Positions 1 to 11,120 of a stretch of 64,000 nt of DNA are shown one piece after another. The notes beneath the pieces were generated by a model, which was not told where the DNA came from, ran no database searches, and was given only the letters and a program-made list of their open reading frames with translations. The stretch comes from Berghia stephanieae (lineage: Eukaryota; Mollusca; Gastropoda; Nudibranchia; Aeolidiidae), in contig CM067442.1 of assembly GCA_034508935.3 (NCBI GenBank), positions 92,682,509 to 92,746,508 of the forward strand, given 5' to 3'. The position numbers and the translations under genes were made by a program. Position 1 is the stretch's first letter. Each line of letters starts with the position of its first letter.

Positions 1-1916
1 TCTAATGCGCAGTTAATGACTCGGAACGCCGGCTACTTTCTAACCTCTTCATCGCGGCTGTGCCAGGTACCATGTGAGAGCCACTTTTTCGGAACTCTTT
101 ACTGTGAAAGTCCAAATTCTCGTTCTTCCTATTTCGATGTTATCAACACACGTGATAATGACTGTCGGCTGTTATAGACTGCAATGATGTCCATCGTAAA
201 CTGTCAATTCTATATTTAGAACAACGGCAGTTTCATTGAGACCACGAACAATGAGATTGAAACTCAAAGAAATCTAACCCAAGAAAGAAAAAAATAAATA
301 AAATAAAACAACAACAACAACAAAACAAATAATTTCACAAAAGAGAATGTTTGTTCTGGTTAATCACATTATTTCAGTCAATTGCAATGTCAACAGAATA
401 ACTTTTGTCTCCACTATACTATACTTTCTGATCATATTTTTTGGTTGTTCTTTGACGCAAACCCTTCGATTTCGGAGTCTCTTGTTCGCTCTCACTCTCA
501 ACTATGAGCCGATAGATTCAATTTTAATTTAGTTTTTATTCTCAAAAATGTGTACTTACGACGATCTGACTTGTTTATAGTTTTTTAAAGTCAGTGTCAA
601 TGACAACAGGCAATTTTTGCCTCTGTCATTCGTAACCGACGTATTTTCTTTCCGAATTGAAGCGCACTCAATCTTAAAATAGCCCTGATGCCGTTTTCAT
701 GAACGCGGACTAGCACTAAACTCTGACAATCTCTGACTTGAAAAAAATTAGGATTTCAAGTGAGCTGATTAAGCAAGTCCGGGACTAAAATCACAGCACC
801 TTCGAACTAAGTGTTAGTCATTTGCCGAAGCAAGACTTCATACTATAGTCTGAGTCCAGTTACTAGGTGACGTCATAGCGTCAACAAGATAGCAGCTATT
901 TTTAGATTGAGTGCGTTTCGCTTCGGAAAGCCACTAGTCATTTCATCACGACAGCACCGAATGGGTTGAAAGCAAAGGAGGTTACATCCAGCATCATCTT
1001 TCTAAATTTACAACTAGTCTAGTAATTTGTTGGATATGCTTTTTCAGTCAGAAAATCTTCAAATGATTTCCCGAATGCTTCTTATGCATGATTTGATAAA
1101 TGATTCTTTGTGCGTACCTTATTTGTATGATCAAAGAATTGTGTGATATTCAACATCTCAAAAAAAAAAAAAAAAAAAAAAAACAGTGAGTCTGAAATAC
1201 CCAAATAATATTAGTTGGATACTTAGCATTGTGACAAAATACGTCGATTGCAGTGGCGTGGGGCCATTGGATCGAATGGTGCCCGGCACCGTACCAATCT
1301 TTTAAAAATCATTAACAGCATAATTTAATTAAAAATAAAACTGAGAAATTTTAACTCCACTGTCTTTCGCCAACTCGCCAACAACATACTGCCTTTTTAG
1401 TCTCCACTCTATTCAAGATTCCGAATCACGCACTGCGCCGACTCGTGTGTTGGTGACATCCCTGCGCGAAGTAGTGACTAAATCAAACACCGTGGTGCAA
1501 AGCAATCCAAGCTCCACTTAATGCCCTATCCGTTAGTATCGCTACATCTGATTGAGCGAGAAACTGGGTCGAATTATACTATCCTCAAATAGCGGAAAAC
1601 CCCTCGACTTGTGCCAGGATCTGAGAGCTCCACCGTTGGACGGGGGGTTGCGCCAAATTAGGGTAACTTCGGCCATCCAAAATATTACATTAACTGTCAA
1701 AAACACTGAACATTGTCAAGTTTATTTGTAAGCAGCAAAGAAAGACAACATAAAACTTAAAAATATGACATATCAACCCCCCCCCCCCCCCAACTCTTTT
1801 TCACGATTATTGAATAAAGTAATTCTTTGCAACGAAGCATTGTGGACGAATTTACCAACATGTTTCTTGCTTGTAGTGCCGAGTTGATGGTTACGTGTGT
1901 ATGAGTGTTTATTTGT

Positions 1917-1947
<31 letters not shown>

Positions 1948-3532
1948 AGTTTGTTTGTGCGTGTGTATTTGTGTGAGTCAGAGAAAGAAAGCGAAGGTTG
2001 TCCACAGTTATACTTTGGTGTGTTTTTAGATTTTTTAAGTACTTAAGTGGAGTGATTTGTTCTTTGTGATGCTTTAAGATCTGAATCTACCTTTTATTTG
2101 TGCAATCATTAATCGTAGTCCACTGATTTCCATTATTTGAGATATACTTTGAAGTTTTGTTTTGTTAAACAATGAATTGCAATGAATCAAGTTGACTCTT
2201 TACTTCACCGACCGTTTGGGAGATTGACACTAGATGACCAATTAGAAATAAAAGACTAGTTCCTCACCAACCAACTGATTTTGAATTAACACAGGTGTGG
2301 AAATCTCGAAAACGCTCTTTTTCAGTGACATGGTATGACAGGCATGAATGGCTCACAGTTAGTTTAGAAAAAAAGACGTTTCTTTTGTTTTTATTGTCTA
2401 CTTTTTACAGATACAACAAACACTGACAAATCATGGACATCTATAGGCTATAGTGACCTTAACCACTTCCATAGTTATTCTTAACCTCCTGAACGTTGTT
2501 TTAGCACCCTTAAAAGAGTGAAAATTCAATGAAACACAGAGCGGTTAAATTCGTTAATGATTCTGTCAATTCACAAAGCTGAAATAGATGCCATTCCAAA
2601 TTTCAATAAACACATTATAAAAAGATTTGCAGAGATGAAACATCGCCGTGCAGATTTTCTTTACAAGTACTAAAAGTAAGTAATTTCTGTCATAGGTTTT
2701 TTTTCTCTCTTTTGATTTACATTTATCACATATTGATTGCATTATCGACCAAAACCAATCCTTTAAACGGTGGACAAAGAATAATTACAAAGACCTTTTC
2801 ATACGGGACTTGTATCTCAGTGTTGTAGCTTGATGTTTTCATGAATTATTTGTTTTTGTGAGTTTTGTCCACTCGTAGAAACCATCGACCCTCCCCCCAC
2901 CCTTCCAAAAAAGAGAGTTTTTAACATGTGCTCTCTCCTCTTAACCGTGTTCACTGTTTTAGAATTTTTTTTCTTCTTCTAACCATGGCACCACCATACG
3001 CCGTCAATACGCCACGCCGCTGGTCGATTGACACAAGGCGTGTATAAGTTCCTGCTAGTGACTGGCATACGTAGAATGGCAATGTTTTTCTCAGTGAGCT
3101 TTATATGTACTGTATGAACATGTTTTATGGTAAGCTTGGAGAACGGATGTCCAAATGCAAACACTATTAATCTGTATAACTTTTAAAAAATTGTTTTAAT
3201 TAATCTGTTAATTTCAAAGGAGTACAATTGGACGAAGAAGTTCAGGGTCAAAAGGCCAATGGAGCCACATTATCGTTGTTTTTGCAACGTTAAACTAACA
3301 GTACGACTCTCAAACGACGACTTAATCACTGTTGGATGAACAGAGGGGTCAGAAGAAACACTGACTCTACTCGTATTCAAAACCATTCCAGTTTCTTGAA
3401 GATCGGGAGCTCTACCACAGGGATCTCACTGAGTAACTGAGTAGATAACTCTTTATTCGTAACATTGACCTCCCTCTATACATTACATTTCTCCAATTTT
3501 CATTCATAATGTTTATTATTTTGTTTCGTGAG
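1..3532. other. Gene-free AT-rich stretch with simple repeats
   Basis: I see no supported gene here. The short reading frames lack splice context or recognisable protein motifs. It holds a poly-A run near 1160-1183, a poly-C run near 1778-1791, a GT-rich microsatellite at about 1893-1975, and otherwise AT-rich unique-looking sequence. A hAT-like start motif (CAGTGGCG near 1248) was noted, but I found no matching end. Confidence 0.6.
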
Positions 3533-3844
3533 CATATATCGATATTCATCATCATCATCAAGTGCCAGGCCTGTTGCAGACATCGGCGATCATGTCCCTC
3601 CAACCATATCTGTCCTCAGATCTTCTCAATAGCTCGATTCCTGTTCCTCCTCCACCAATCCATCTGTTCCGATTGTCAATGTAATCTATCCTCTGTCTCC
3701 CACTTATTTTCTTCCCAGCAACTTTACCCGTAAGTACAATCTTTTCAATTCCGTTTTTTTCTGTAAATATGTCCGAGAAATTTTCACTGTCTTTTTCTGA
3801 TGGTGTTTACCAAAGTTGGTCGTACTCCAATTTCTTTTAATACC

Positions 3845-4717
3845 TCATCGTTTTTTTATTTTATCTTTCCATGAGATTCTAAGAATGGGTCTATAAAACC
3901 AGATTTCGGCTGCAGTTATTCTACGTTCACAATCTTTGTTAATCTTCCAACACTCGCTGCCATAAAGAAACACCGACCACACGTATGATTTCATTACCCG
4001 GAGTTTTGTTGCCATCTCAATGTTGTGGTTGTTCATGATTTGCTTTAATTGACTATATGTGTTCTTTGCTAAAGCAATTCTTCTTTTAATTTCATGGGTG
4101 GATCTACCATCAGATGTAATAATGTATCCCAAATATGTAAAACTTTCAACTCTACTGGTCTCTTTGTTTTAATAGGATAATTTGCAGGGTGGTTTAACAT
4201 TATTTCTGCTCAAAACCATACATTCTGTTTGTTTTTTTTTCACATTGAGTTCTAACCCCATGTCTTTGCTATGTTTGGCCACATTATCGAGTAGTTCTTG
4301 TAACTTTTTTTTCTGATTCTGCGATTAGAGCAGTATCATCCGCATATCTTAGATGATTGATGATTGTCCCCCTATATTCACTCCTGCCTTCAGCTGTATT
4401 TTACGTAGAATTAACTCGCTGTAGATGTTTAAAGGGTTGGAAGATAGGACACGACATACTTGCCTCACACCTCGCTGCATGTGTATGTACTCGCTGATCT
4501 CATCAATTCGAGCAGCCGCTTTTTGCTCCCAGTAAATATTTCTAACGAGCCGAATGTCTTTGCCATCTATATCCAACTTCTGCAGAATGTCAGAATGTCA
4601 ATAACTCGTTCATGTTTTACACGGTCCAAGGCCTTTTTGTAATCAATAAAACATATACACACATCTTTTTGCATTTCAAGATAGCGATCTATTAATGTTG
4701 TTAATGTGAAAATAGCA
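3845..4717 (-). pseudogene. LINE reverse transcriptase, palm to C-terminal part (degenerate)
   Basis: The minus-strand segment of the twin-primed LINE. Two recognisable pieces lie in different frames: about 4349-4717 gives the palm (CFIDYKKALDRV, then IDGKDIRLVRNIYWEQKA and QRGVRQ), and about 3845-4132 gives the post-RT region (MGYIITSDGRSTHEIKRRIA, ECWKINKDCERRI, EIWFYRPILRISW), a signature of the endonuclease-reverse-transcriptase LINEs common in invertebrates. Frameshifts and stops separate the pieces, so no protein is expected. Confidence 0.8.
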
Positions 4718-5287
4718 AAAACCTTCCACAACACGATCAAAGAAGTGAACAGGAATAGTAAATGTACAAAAAAGGCTGCGTTTAGGCTAAAGATGGTACA
4801 GCGCTGATGAATAAAAACAGCATATTGTAACGTTGGTCGGAATACATCGAGGAGCTGTTCCATGATGAAAGAGGGAACAAAGCGCAAATCCATAACCCCA
4901 TAGAAGGACCACCTATCTTAAAAGTTGAAGTGGAGGATGCACCCAGATGGATGAAGAGGGGGAAAAGCACCGGGACCTGACAATATTCATGTAGAATTGA
5001 ATGAAGCACTTGGAGTTTGGGGAATTGATAAATTAACTGAAATGGTGAATTTAATTTACGATTCACGGGAGATACCCAGTGAAATGAGCAAATCAATATT
5101 CATAATGTCACCAAAGAAACCGGGAGCCAACGAATGTGGCCTTCATAGAACAATTTGTTTAATGAGTCATATTACAAAAATCTTGCTTCGTATCTTGATG
5201 GAGAGAATGAGTAATAAGATCAGACCAGAAATCAGTAATCTTCAATTTGGATTTGTTCCAGCTAGGTGGGACAAGAAATGCTACTGT
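4718..5287 (+). pseudogene. LINE reverse transcriptase, finger region (inverted segment)
   Basis: The plus-strand segment of the twin-primed LINE. The frame from 4997 gives KSIFIMSPKKPGA, RTICLMSHITKILLRIL and NLQFGFVPAR, the conserved order of RT motifs before the catalytic palm. Upstream, in broken frames, comes an ELFHDERGNK-like linker and a KAPGPDN motif. A one-base shift near 5265 restores a GTRNAT motif, which is exactly where the minus-strand segment resumes with AIFTL. Degenerate and non-coding today. Confidence 0.75.
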
Positions 5288-5301
5288 CACATATCGATAT
5301 T

Positions 5302-5990
5302 ATCCAATATAATTGATTATTACATATCGTTGATAATGCCCATCTTTAGTGCAAACTACGTTAACCTCGTTTTCAAGTCATTCTTTTCATTCTCCAACAC
5401 CGTCGAACGTGGTGTAACGACTTGAAGGGCAGAGCCAAGTCGATTCAATTTTTTGGTAGAAAAAAAAATTCCAACAGTTCAAGGTAATTATAAATACAAG
5501 TCTTTTTCTCTAAATTTTTGTGTATTGCAAGAATGAAGTATTTTGATATCGGCATATCTGTTACATAGAAACTTGCGAAGCTCGACACTCGCAGTACCGC
5601 TCCTTTTATTTTTCAAGATCATACCGGTCAAATGATTTTTATAAGGAAAGACAATAGAAATATAATTTCAGGTGTCGAAACATTGGATCGTTCCTCTTGT
5701 AATTTTAATTTATTAGGTGCCACATGAACAAATATTCATTATCTCTATTTGGGAATGGCATTGTGATTAGCATTATTCATCTAGAGCCAGCAGATGATAC
5801 CTGTCCTCACACACAATTGTAGGCTGTAGGTCAGGTGTGGGTTATCTTACAAATTACAAGAGTGAGAAGCGAGCTTTCTAAGACGGTCAACGCCTGGGAA
5901 GCCTTCAGAAAGCTCCTCGTGCTAAGGGAAACAACTCAAATATTCTCACAACTGACCCCAGTCCTAAGAAAAAATAAAAGCTAGAGTGGT
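5302..5990. other. No gene recognised
   Basis: AT-rich sequence between the LINE's right target-site copy and the R5 repeat. I see no coding region, RNA gene or clear terminal repeats. Confidence 0.5.
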
Positions 5991-6310
5991 GAGACTGAGA
6001 CTAGTAGAGAGAGGAGTCTTCTGAGAAACGCCTTCTGATGCTGAAGTCTGGAGGCCACCTCGCCTTTGAACATGCCTTCATATTAAAGTTAAAGATACAT
6101 TTTGATTTTTCAGAACTTTAGTTCGTTGAAAAATACCGGCCCTATCTGACTACCTGACCCATTGAATCGACTCGATACAAAATTGTGTTGTTTTTACGGT
6201 TTATTAAAAAAAGTAGGACAATTAGGATTCCCAGACATGTCCCGTTTTACGCTGTCACATGACTCTTCTCAGAATTTTATTGTCTGCTACAAACAATTAA
6301 ACCTGTCAAC
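5990..6310 (-). repeat. R5 repeat, copy 1 (inverted relative to 48.5 kb)
   Basis: About 320 bp matching, as reverse complement, the block at about 48540-48885. Shared landmarks here are GCATGTTCAAAGGCGAG (as complement), TTTTGATTTTTCAGAACTTT, TTCGTTGAAAAATACCGGCC, CACATGACT and TGTCTGCTACAAA. No coding sequence is seen. Class unknown; boundaries approximate. Confidence 0.6.
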
Positions 6311-6521
6311 AGAAGTATTTTTTGTACTTTTTAAATTTTAAGGGAGAACTGGTTCCATATCAGACAAGTTGATTGAAGGAAAAGGTCTTTTTATCCTCAC
6401 CCTCATCCTCCACTGCCACTACCATGAGCTTGGAGGGATAAGGGAGGCATGGAGGAAGATGCAAGGGAGATGGGGGGTTGCCTTATGACATAGTGCATGT
6501 CATGGATGCTCGCAGATGTTT

Positions 6522-6690
6522 TTAACCCCTTAAAAGTGATTATTGTTAACGGAGAGTACAGTGTTTCCACCAAGAAAGCATTCAGAGTATCGCAACTATC
6601 CATAATCGTTTTGCCGTTACTTTTCTTGTGATGAAAACGGGAAGATCAGGTTTTGGTCAAAGATAGAATTTCTCCTCTTAAGAGGTTAAC
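6522..6690 (-). repeat. R3 dispersed repeat, copy 1
   Basis: Reverse-complement relative of the blocks at 46.6, 47.6 and 48.05 kb. Shared motifs include GTTTCCACCAAGA, GTTTTGCCGTTAC, GGTCAAAGAT and a closing GAGGTTAA. It is bounded here by TTAACC and GGTTAA, but similarity to other copies continues beyond these ends, so they are probably not the true termini. No coding potential. Confidence 0.6.
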
Positions 6691-7256
6691 CCCGATCCTC
6701 GACCGTTGTATAAACGTAACACACCATTCCGACCCCAATACCGCAGCGGTGGTTTTAATGTAACACACCTTTTCCGAGTCACACGCGCGTCAGTTGTAGA
6801 AACGTAACGCAGACCCGACCTTGATTCAGTAAAAATTCCATTGTGTTCTTTATGAAATAAAAGCCGAAGTTTGATTGGTTGATATTATTAGTTTCAGCCA
6901 ATCAGCAAACAGTTTATTTAAGCTGTTTGGGTTGAGTATGAAGCTAGTTATTGACGTATGAAATGACGCGATCAAACCAGAGTGATGCTATATCTTAGCT
7001 ACGTCATTCAAACTTACTAGGCAAGTACTGGGAACTGGTCGTTATTCGTTGTTTCTCCCTCCTCTCCGATTTCTTTTTTTTAAAACTTTTTTATGATAAG
7101 CAGTTCCAATAGGAGTGTCACAGGATGCAGGACGGTGGGAGTCTAGTGCAATTAAGCCTATGTAGTGATGATAATCTTTTGCGTGATTTTGGTATTTTCT
7201 TTGAAATGTTCCGCTGTTTTTGAAGCGTCAAACATTATTCTATGAACAGTGCTCAG
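6690..7256. other. Unique-looking stretch with paired CCAAT boxes
   Basis: No gene is seen. Around 6870-6910 there is an inverted and a direct CCAAT box (GATTGGTTG, then CAGCCAATCAGC) followed by a TTTATTTAAG sequence. This could be promoter-like, but nothing transcribed can be tied to it. Confidence 0.35.
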
Positions 7257-8640
7257 TAGTGCGGCGCTGAGGACCGGTCCTTGGACCGGTCCCACGGTCT
7301 TTTAGCTGTGAACCGGGGACCGGTCCCATAGTGGAAGACCGGCGGCGGTCCTCACTTCTTATCACCTTTCAACGGTCTCGTGCCATACGACTTCCCCAGC
7401 GATTCGTTGCCTCGGTTGCCTATCTTCCACCAATCACCACCCATCCCACTTAATTAATCGCACCCACCCCCACTTTGCCATACACTAAACGACACAGACG
7501 ACCATAGAGGCAGACGACCACCTCCCTCCACTCCGCAAACCGCCCTTTCGTGTGTGAGATGGGGGGAACAGGAGGCGCATGCCTTGGACGATTCCATTAT
7601 ACGGGGTAAATTTCAAAATTTACTACACCATAATGATCGCAATGACAATGATCTATGATGAAGGCATGACCCCTCTTCTCTAATGGGTTATTGTTTGAAA
7701 TGCATGTGACTACTACAGATGTGTGTGTGTGTGTGTCGAAACTAGCAAGTAGCAAGTCCGATTTTTTGTTTTCTTTTGTCCATCTCTTGTCACCACTCCT
7801 TTCTATCGCATTGTCGTCATTTAAAATAATACAATAATATTAAAATTTCGTTTGGTGTTTTAACTAATCAAATAATATGAGTTTCATTAGTTTCTTCCTT
7901 CCAAAAAACCCAGTTATAACGTCTGTATTTTAAAAAAGTCCAATAGAATATTTGGGGACCCGATAGCTCAGTTGATAGACCACTCTCTTTATACGCAAAG
8001 GGCCAGAGATCGATCCCGGGTGCAGTCGAGTTTTTTCTGAATCCCTGTCTACTCAGCAGTGAATGGGTAGCTGGGTTTGTTAGATCTGGCGAAAAGTCAC
8101 CATGGACCCCACTTATTACTTATTAACTTATTACCGCATCCACCCCCTCTTATTATAACTTCACGTCTCTCTCTTACTCTTCAATGCTCGCTGCCCTCTA
8201 ATGTGTGTGTGTGTGTGGGGAGGGGGGGGTAGGAGTTGCGTGTGTGTATCAACGCCACGAACAACTCGACCAACGCCTTGGGCGATGCCATTATCTCCGT
8301 TAATGGGGATAAATTTCAAATTTTATTAAATTATCGAAGTAACAATGAAGTACGGTGAGCAAATAAAGAAGGCATCACCCCTCTTCTCTAATTGGTTACA
8401 ATTTGAAATGAGTGTGACTACTCCGTGTGTTTTACTCCTGTAGACCACGGTTTTCATCGTGTAGCGGTCTTTAACGGTTCAAGAATGAACGATCCCACGG
8501 TCCCAAAGGTCAAAACGGTTCGAACTTCCAACAGTCTCTCAGGAATGTTCAATGTCGAAAAGGACCGGTCCTTGCGGTTTTCATTTCCCAGGGACCGTAG
8601 GACCGTGGTCCTTAAGCTTGCCAAGGACCGCTCCACGGTA
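7257..8640 (+). mobile_element. Non-autonomous hAT-like element, copy A
   Basis: Starts TAGTGCGGCGC and ends in a degenerate complement (CTCCACGGTA). It is packed near both ends with copies of a GACCGGTCC palindrome. It is the same family as copy B at 42601-44053, which has a perfect 8-bp TSD and opposite orientation. The flanks here give only an imperfect duplication around GCTCA. Inside are a tRNA-like segment (7955-8028), GT microsatellites and two diverged direct copies of a block of about 180 bp (from about 7583 and from about 8265). No transposase is encoded. Confidence 0.8.
7955..8030 (+). repeat. tRNA-like (SINE head) segment inside hAT-like copy A
   Basis: A tRNA-derived segment with an A-box-like TAGCTCAGTTGA and a B-box-like GATCGATCCC, spaced as in a tRNA gene, followed by unrelated sequence rather than a CCA-ready acceptor stem. 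It recurs in copy B (about 43219-43292, minus). It is either a SINE that inserted into the ancestor of both copies or captured sequence; it is not a standing tRNA gene. Confidence 0.65.
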
Positions 8641-8654
8641 GCTCAATGAATAAA

Positions 8655-8962
8655 TCACCATCATGTCTTGTGTCAAATTTTGACACCTGTGCTCAGTTGC
8701 ATGAATTTTGGTGACGGTGGTGTTTTTTTGCACCTCTGTTTGAGGTATACAAAAACACACCGTCTTTATGCACCCCGTTGGCGGTGAAATAAAAACGCAC
8801 GGAGGTACATAAAAACACAACGTTTGGTGACACTCGCATTTTTATGACGTCGGCCTAGACATGGTGGCACCAAATGTGGAAAGTGACACAAGACCAGTGG
8901 GGTCCTAGGATGAATAAATGTTGGGGAGGGGATTGGGCCCAAAAACTAGAAAATCAATTCAT

Positions 8963-9053
<91 letters not shown>

Positions 9054-9480
9054 AATTTCTTTTTTTCCTCTCTCTCTCCTCTTGCTCGCTCTCTCCCTTA
9101 CCCATATTTCTCGACCATCCTTCTATCTTCATTTATGTTTTTAGCAGTCATCTTGTCATAGAAAGATAAACTATTACAATAGGCAAGGGTGATTGACGCA
9201 GAAAGCAATTGTTTCAATCATTTTTATTTTTCCGTTGTTTAGATAGTCTATGTTTTGCAAGTTATTAAATATTTGATTCTAATCTATAAACTGCACAGCC
9301 ACCAGGTTGCAGCATTAAAGGTATTGTAGTGTGCTTTGCATAGTAAAAACAAATACTTTCTATTTTTGGGCCAAAAATTTATTATCTCTTGATGTAGATG
9401 GTGGTATAATTCATATTTTGATCCTTTAAAATTATTTTGGGGAAAGGACAGTTCATTGAATACTTATATTTAAATATTTA
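8655..9480 (+). repeat. R4 dispersed repeat carrying a CT microsatellite, copy 1
   Basis: Begins with a conserved block (TTTTGACACCTGTGCTCAGT; TTTGGTGAC; CATTTTTATGACGTC) shared with copies near 12575, 54600 and 62140. A long (CT)n tract of about 80 bp follows at about 8965-9048, then an AT-rich part ending near 9480. A 107-bp MITE interrupts it at 8716-8822. The CT tract lies at the same place in the full copies, so it belongs to the family. Non-coding. Confidence 0.7.
8716..8822. mobile_element. 107-bp MITE with 9-bp TSD inside R4
   Basis: A 107-bp insertion flanked by direct repeats TTTGGTGAC (8707-8715 and 8823-8831). Its ends are imperfect inverted repeats (GGTGGTGTTTTTTTGCACC and CGTTGTGTTTTTATGTACC when read inwards). 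R4 copies near 12620, 54690 and 62180 lack it and show a single TTTGGTGAC, giving the pre-insertion state. A 9-bp duplication suggests a Mutator-like (MULE) origin, but the element is too short to classify firmly. Confidence 0.75.
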
Positions 9481-9899
9481 GACCTGTAAATTCTCAGTCA
9501 ATTAACTGAAATCAGTCAATTTGTCAAATTCAAATATTTAAAAAAAAAAAGGAAAGAAGAAAGAAGAAGTGAAGAAAGAAAGAATTCACAAATCGTAGTC
9601 GAATGACCGTAAAGTAATTAGGAGTGTTCCATAACGCTACGCATAGCTCATGGGAGCCGTTAATATTAACGATGGATTTATTGCCAAGGCTAAGCGGCGC
9701 TTTTTAGAATTGGCGTGACTGAACACATCCCAGTGTAATTTCACACAGCCTTCGTTAAATTTTTTCACTTTCCAACCTGTCGTGATCCCAACGGTAGCCA
9801 ATTTTAACTGAGCCGCCGAGCGATAAATTTCACTGTTTCGTCTAAGCCAAAATTGACCAAAATTACAAGCAGGGGTTTAAAAGTATAAAAAAAATAAAA
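9480..9899. other. Unique-looking region upstream of the ADP/ATP carrier
   Basis: AT-rich sequence with an A/G-rich tract at 9541-9585. No coding region is seen. From about 9600 it does not match other parts of the window, which fits a promoter-proximal region of the carrier gene. Confidence 0.35.
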
Positions 9900-10058
9900 T
9901 GCGAATGCCGGAAGTAACATCTCTAGTAGATGATGGAGACACCTTTAAATCGAAAGTTAGATTAGGATAGATTGCTACAAAGCACATTTCGATTGCCTCA
10001 CATTGTAAACAAACTGACCGTTTCTTCACTGATTGAGTACCTGATTATAAGAACAATG
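9900..10058 (+). promoter_or_regulatory. Candidate promoter and 5' non-coding exon of the ADP/ATP carrier
   Basis: CCGGAAGT at about 9909-9916 matches the core of ETS/GABP (NRF-2) sites, common in promoters of nuclear genes for mitochondrial proteins. About 140 bp downstream, 10052-10058 (AACAATG) is followed by GTAAGT, a consensus 5' splice donor. The carrier's coding exon starts straight after a splice acceptor at 14386, so an upstream exon on the plus strand is required; this is the best candidate seen. The intron would be about 4.3 kb and full of repeats. This is inference; transcript data would decide. Confidence 0.35.
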
Positions 10059-10839
10059 GTAAGTAGCCTAATTAATTCCCGTGCAAATCAGGACGTTTTC
10101 TGCCATTGTTTTTGCTCGAGCCCAAGCGAGCTTGCTGTTTTGTGGCGATTTACCTTAATTTCGATTCTTTGAATTTTTCCGCTACGCCTGCCGAAGTTTC
10201 TTCTTGATAATTCACTTCTACTTAATAATTCAGTGTATTGGCCAGAAGTCATATTTATTTAAGTTTTTTTTTTTCTCTGTCATTTACTGATTGAAAATCA
10301 AGTTTGCTCATTGCTACATTATTCTAATGTTCTCACAATGGCTGAGCTGTTCTTTGGGATCGCAATTCAGACTTGTCGAGCATCGATAAAGTTAAGGATG
10401 TGAGTGTGAGGAATAAATTCAATTGGTCATGGCTAGAAGTTAAAGATGATAATGGTGATTATTTTTCTGACTATGTCAAAAAAAATTCCAGAGGCAGGAA
10501 TATGACTTTGATGAAGTCATCTTTACCTATATGAATGACATGCTTATTTAGCATTCCTTCTACATCAAATTATGGCAGTCATATTTCCAGTAAGAAATAA
10601 CACCCACTATTTTAATGTATTGTTTTTATCACTCTCCTCTCCAATGATGCCCTTATTTTTTTTTAAATAATTGAATCTTCAGTTTGTCGAAGAGTTTCAG
10701 TCAATTTTTATAGAGCTCATTTACAGGTCTAAATATTAAAGAGAATTATATTATATAATGTTACTTAACTGTTATATTGTATATTGTAATTTTTGCATTT
10801 CGGCTTGAGTTTGCCCGATGGACAGATACATTTTCCTCC

Positions 10840-11120
10840 TTTTTGTCATATTGCCATTATCATCACTGCCTTTGCCAGCGACACTGATTTTTTTTGTTTT
10901 CAATAATAGTCTCCATTTATTATATTTTTTAATGCAGAATAAAACGTTTCCACCATAGCAGCAGTAAGAATATTGATAGAAAGTGCTTTGAACACGTTTA
11001 GTGGATATTGCACTATATAAAAGCAAGTTTTTAAATTGTATTACTGTTGTTTGTCTTTTGATGAAGATGGTAAGATTTTCTTTTAAGTCCAAGTAAGATT
11101 GAAATTCGGCTTTGAAATGA
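10840..11120 (-). repeat. R3 dispersed repeat with SINE-tail insert, copy 2
   Basis: Reverse complement of the 47641-47905 copy: shared CCAGCGACACTGATTTT, AAAACGTTTCCACCATAG, and TTTGTCTTTTGATGAAGATGG. In its middle is a SINE-type tail (AGTGCTTTGAACACGTTTAG followed by TGGATATTGCACTATATAAA), absent from the R3 copies at 6.5, 46.6 and 48.05 kb. Non-coding; the frame on the minus strand is a by-product. Confidence 0.6.

Larger units (their letters stand above)
3547..5287 (-). mobile_element. RTE/CR1-like LINE fragment with 5' inversion (twin priming)
   Basis: A truncated non-LTR retrotransposon lying in minus orientation. The part nearer its 3' end (about 3547-4717) reads on the minus strand and encodes reverse transcriptase from palm motif A (CFIDYKKALDRVKHE) to the C-terminal part (RRIALAKNTYSQLK; WSVFLYGSECW). 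The part nearer its 5' end (about 4718-5287) is flipped and reads on the plus strand, encoding the preceding finger region (GKAPGPDN-like, FIMSPKKPGANE, LQFGFVPAR). The flipped piece stops almost exactly where the minus-strand piece begins. A 14-bp direct repeat flanks the whole (3533-3546 CATATATCGATATT; 5288-5301 CACATATCGATATT, one mismatch). The 3' end is a short (TGA)n tail, as in many RTE-type LINEs. Many stops and shifts; not functional. Exact clade is uncertain. Confidence 0.88.

Noticed and set aside
1893-2005. 82-codon frame over the GT microsatellite
   Set aside because: His/Thr-rich low-complexity translation of a dinucleotide repeat.
7955-8030. A functional tRNA gene
   Set aside because: A and B boxes are present, but the cloverleaf does not close cleanly and the same segment recurs inside a transposon copy, so it is a SINE-type module.
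8707-8831. The 107-bp insert as part of the neighbouring hAT-like copy A
   Set aside because: It lies beyond that element's end at 8640, inside R4, and has its own 9-bp duplication.
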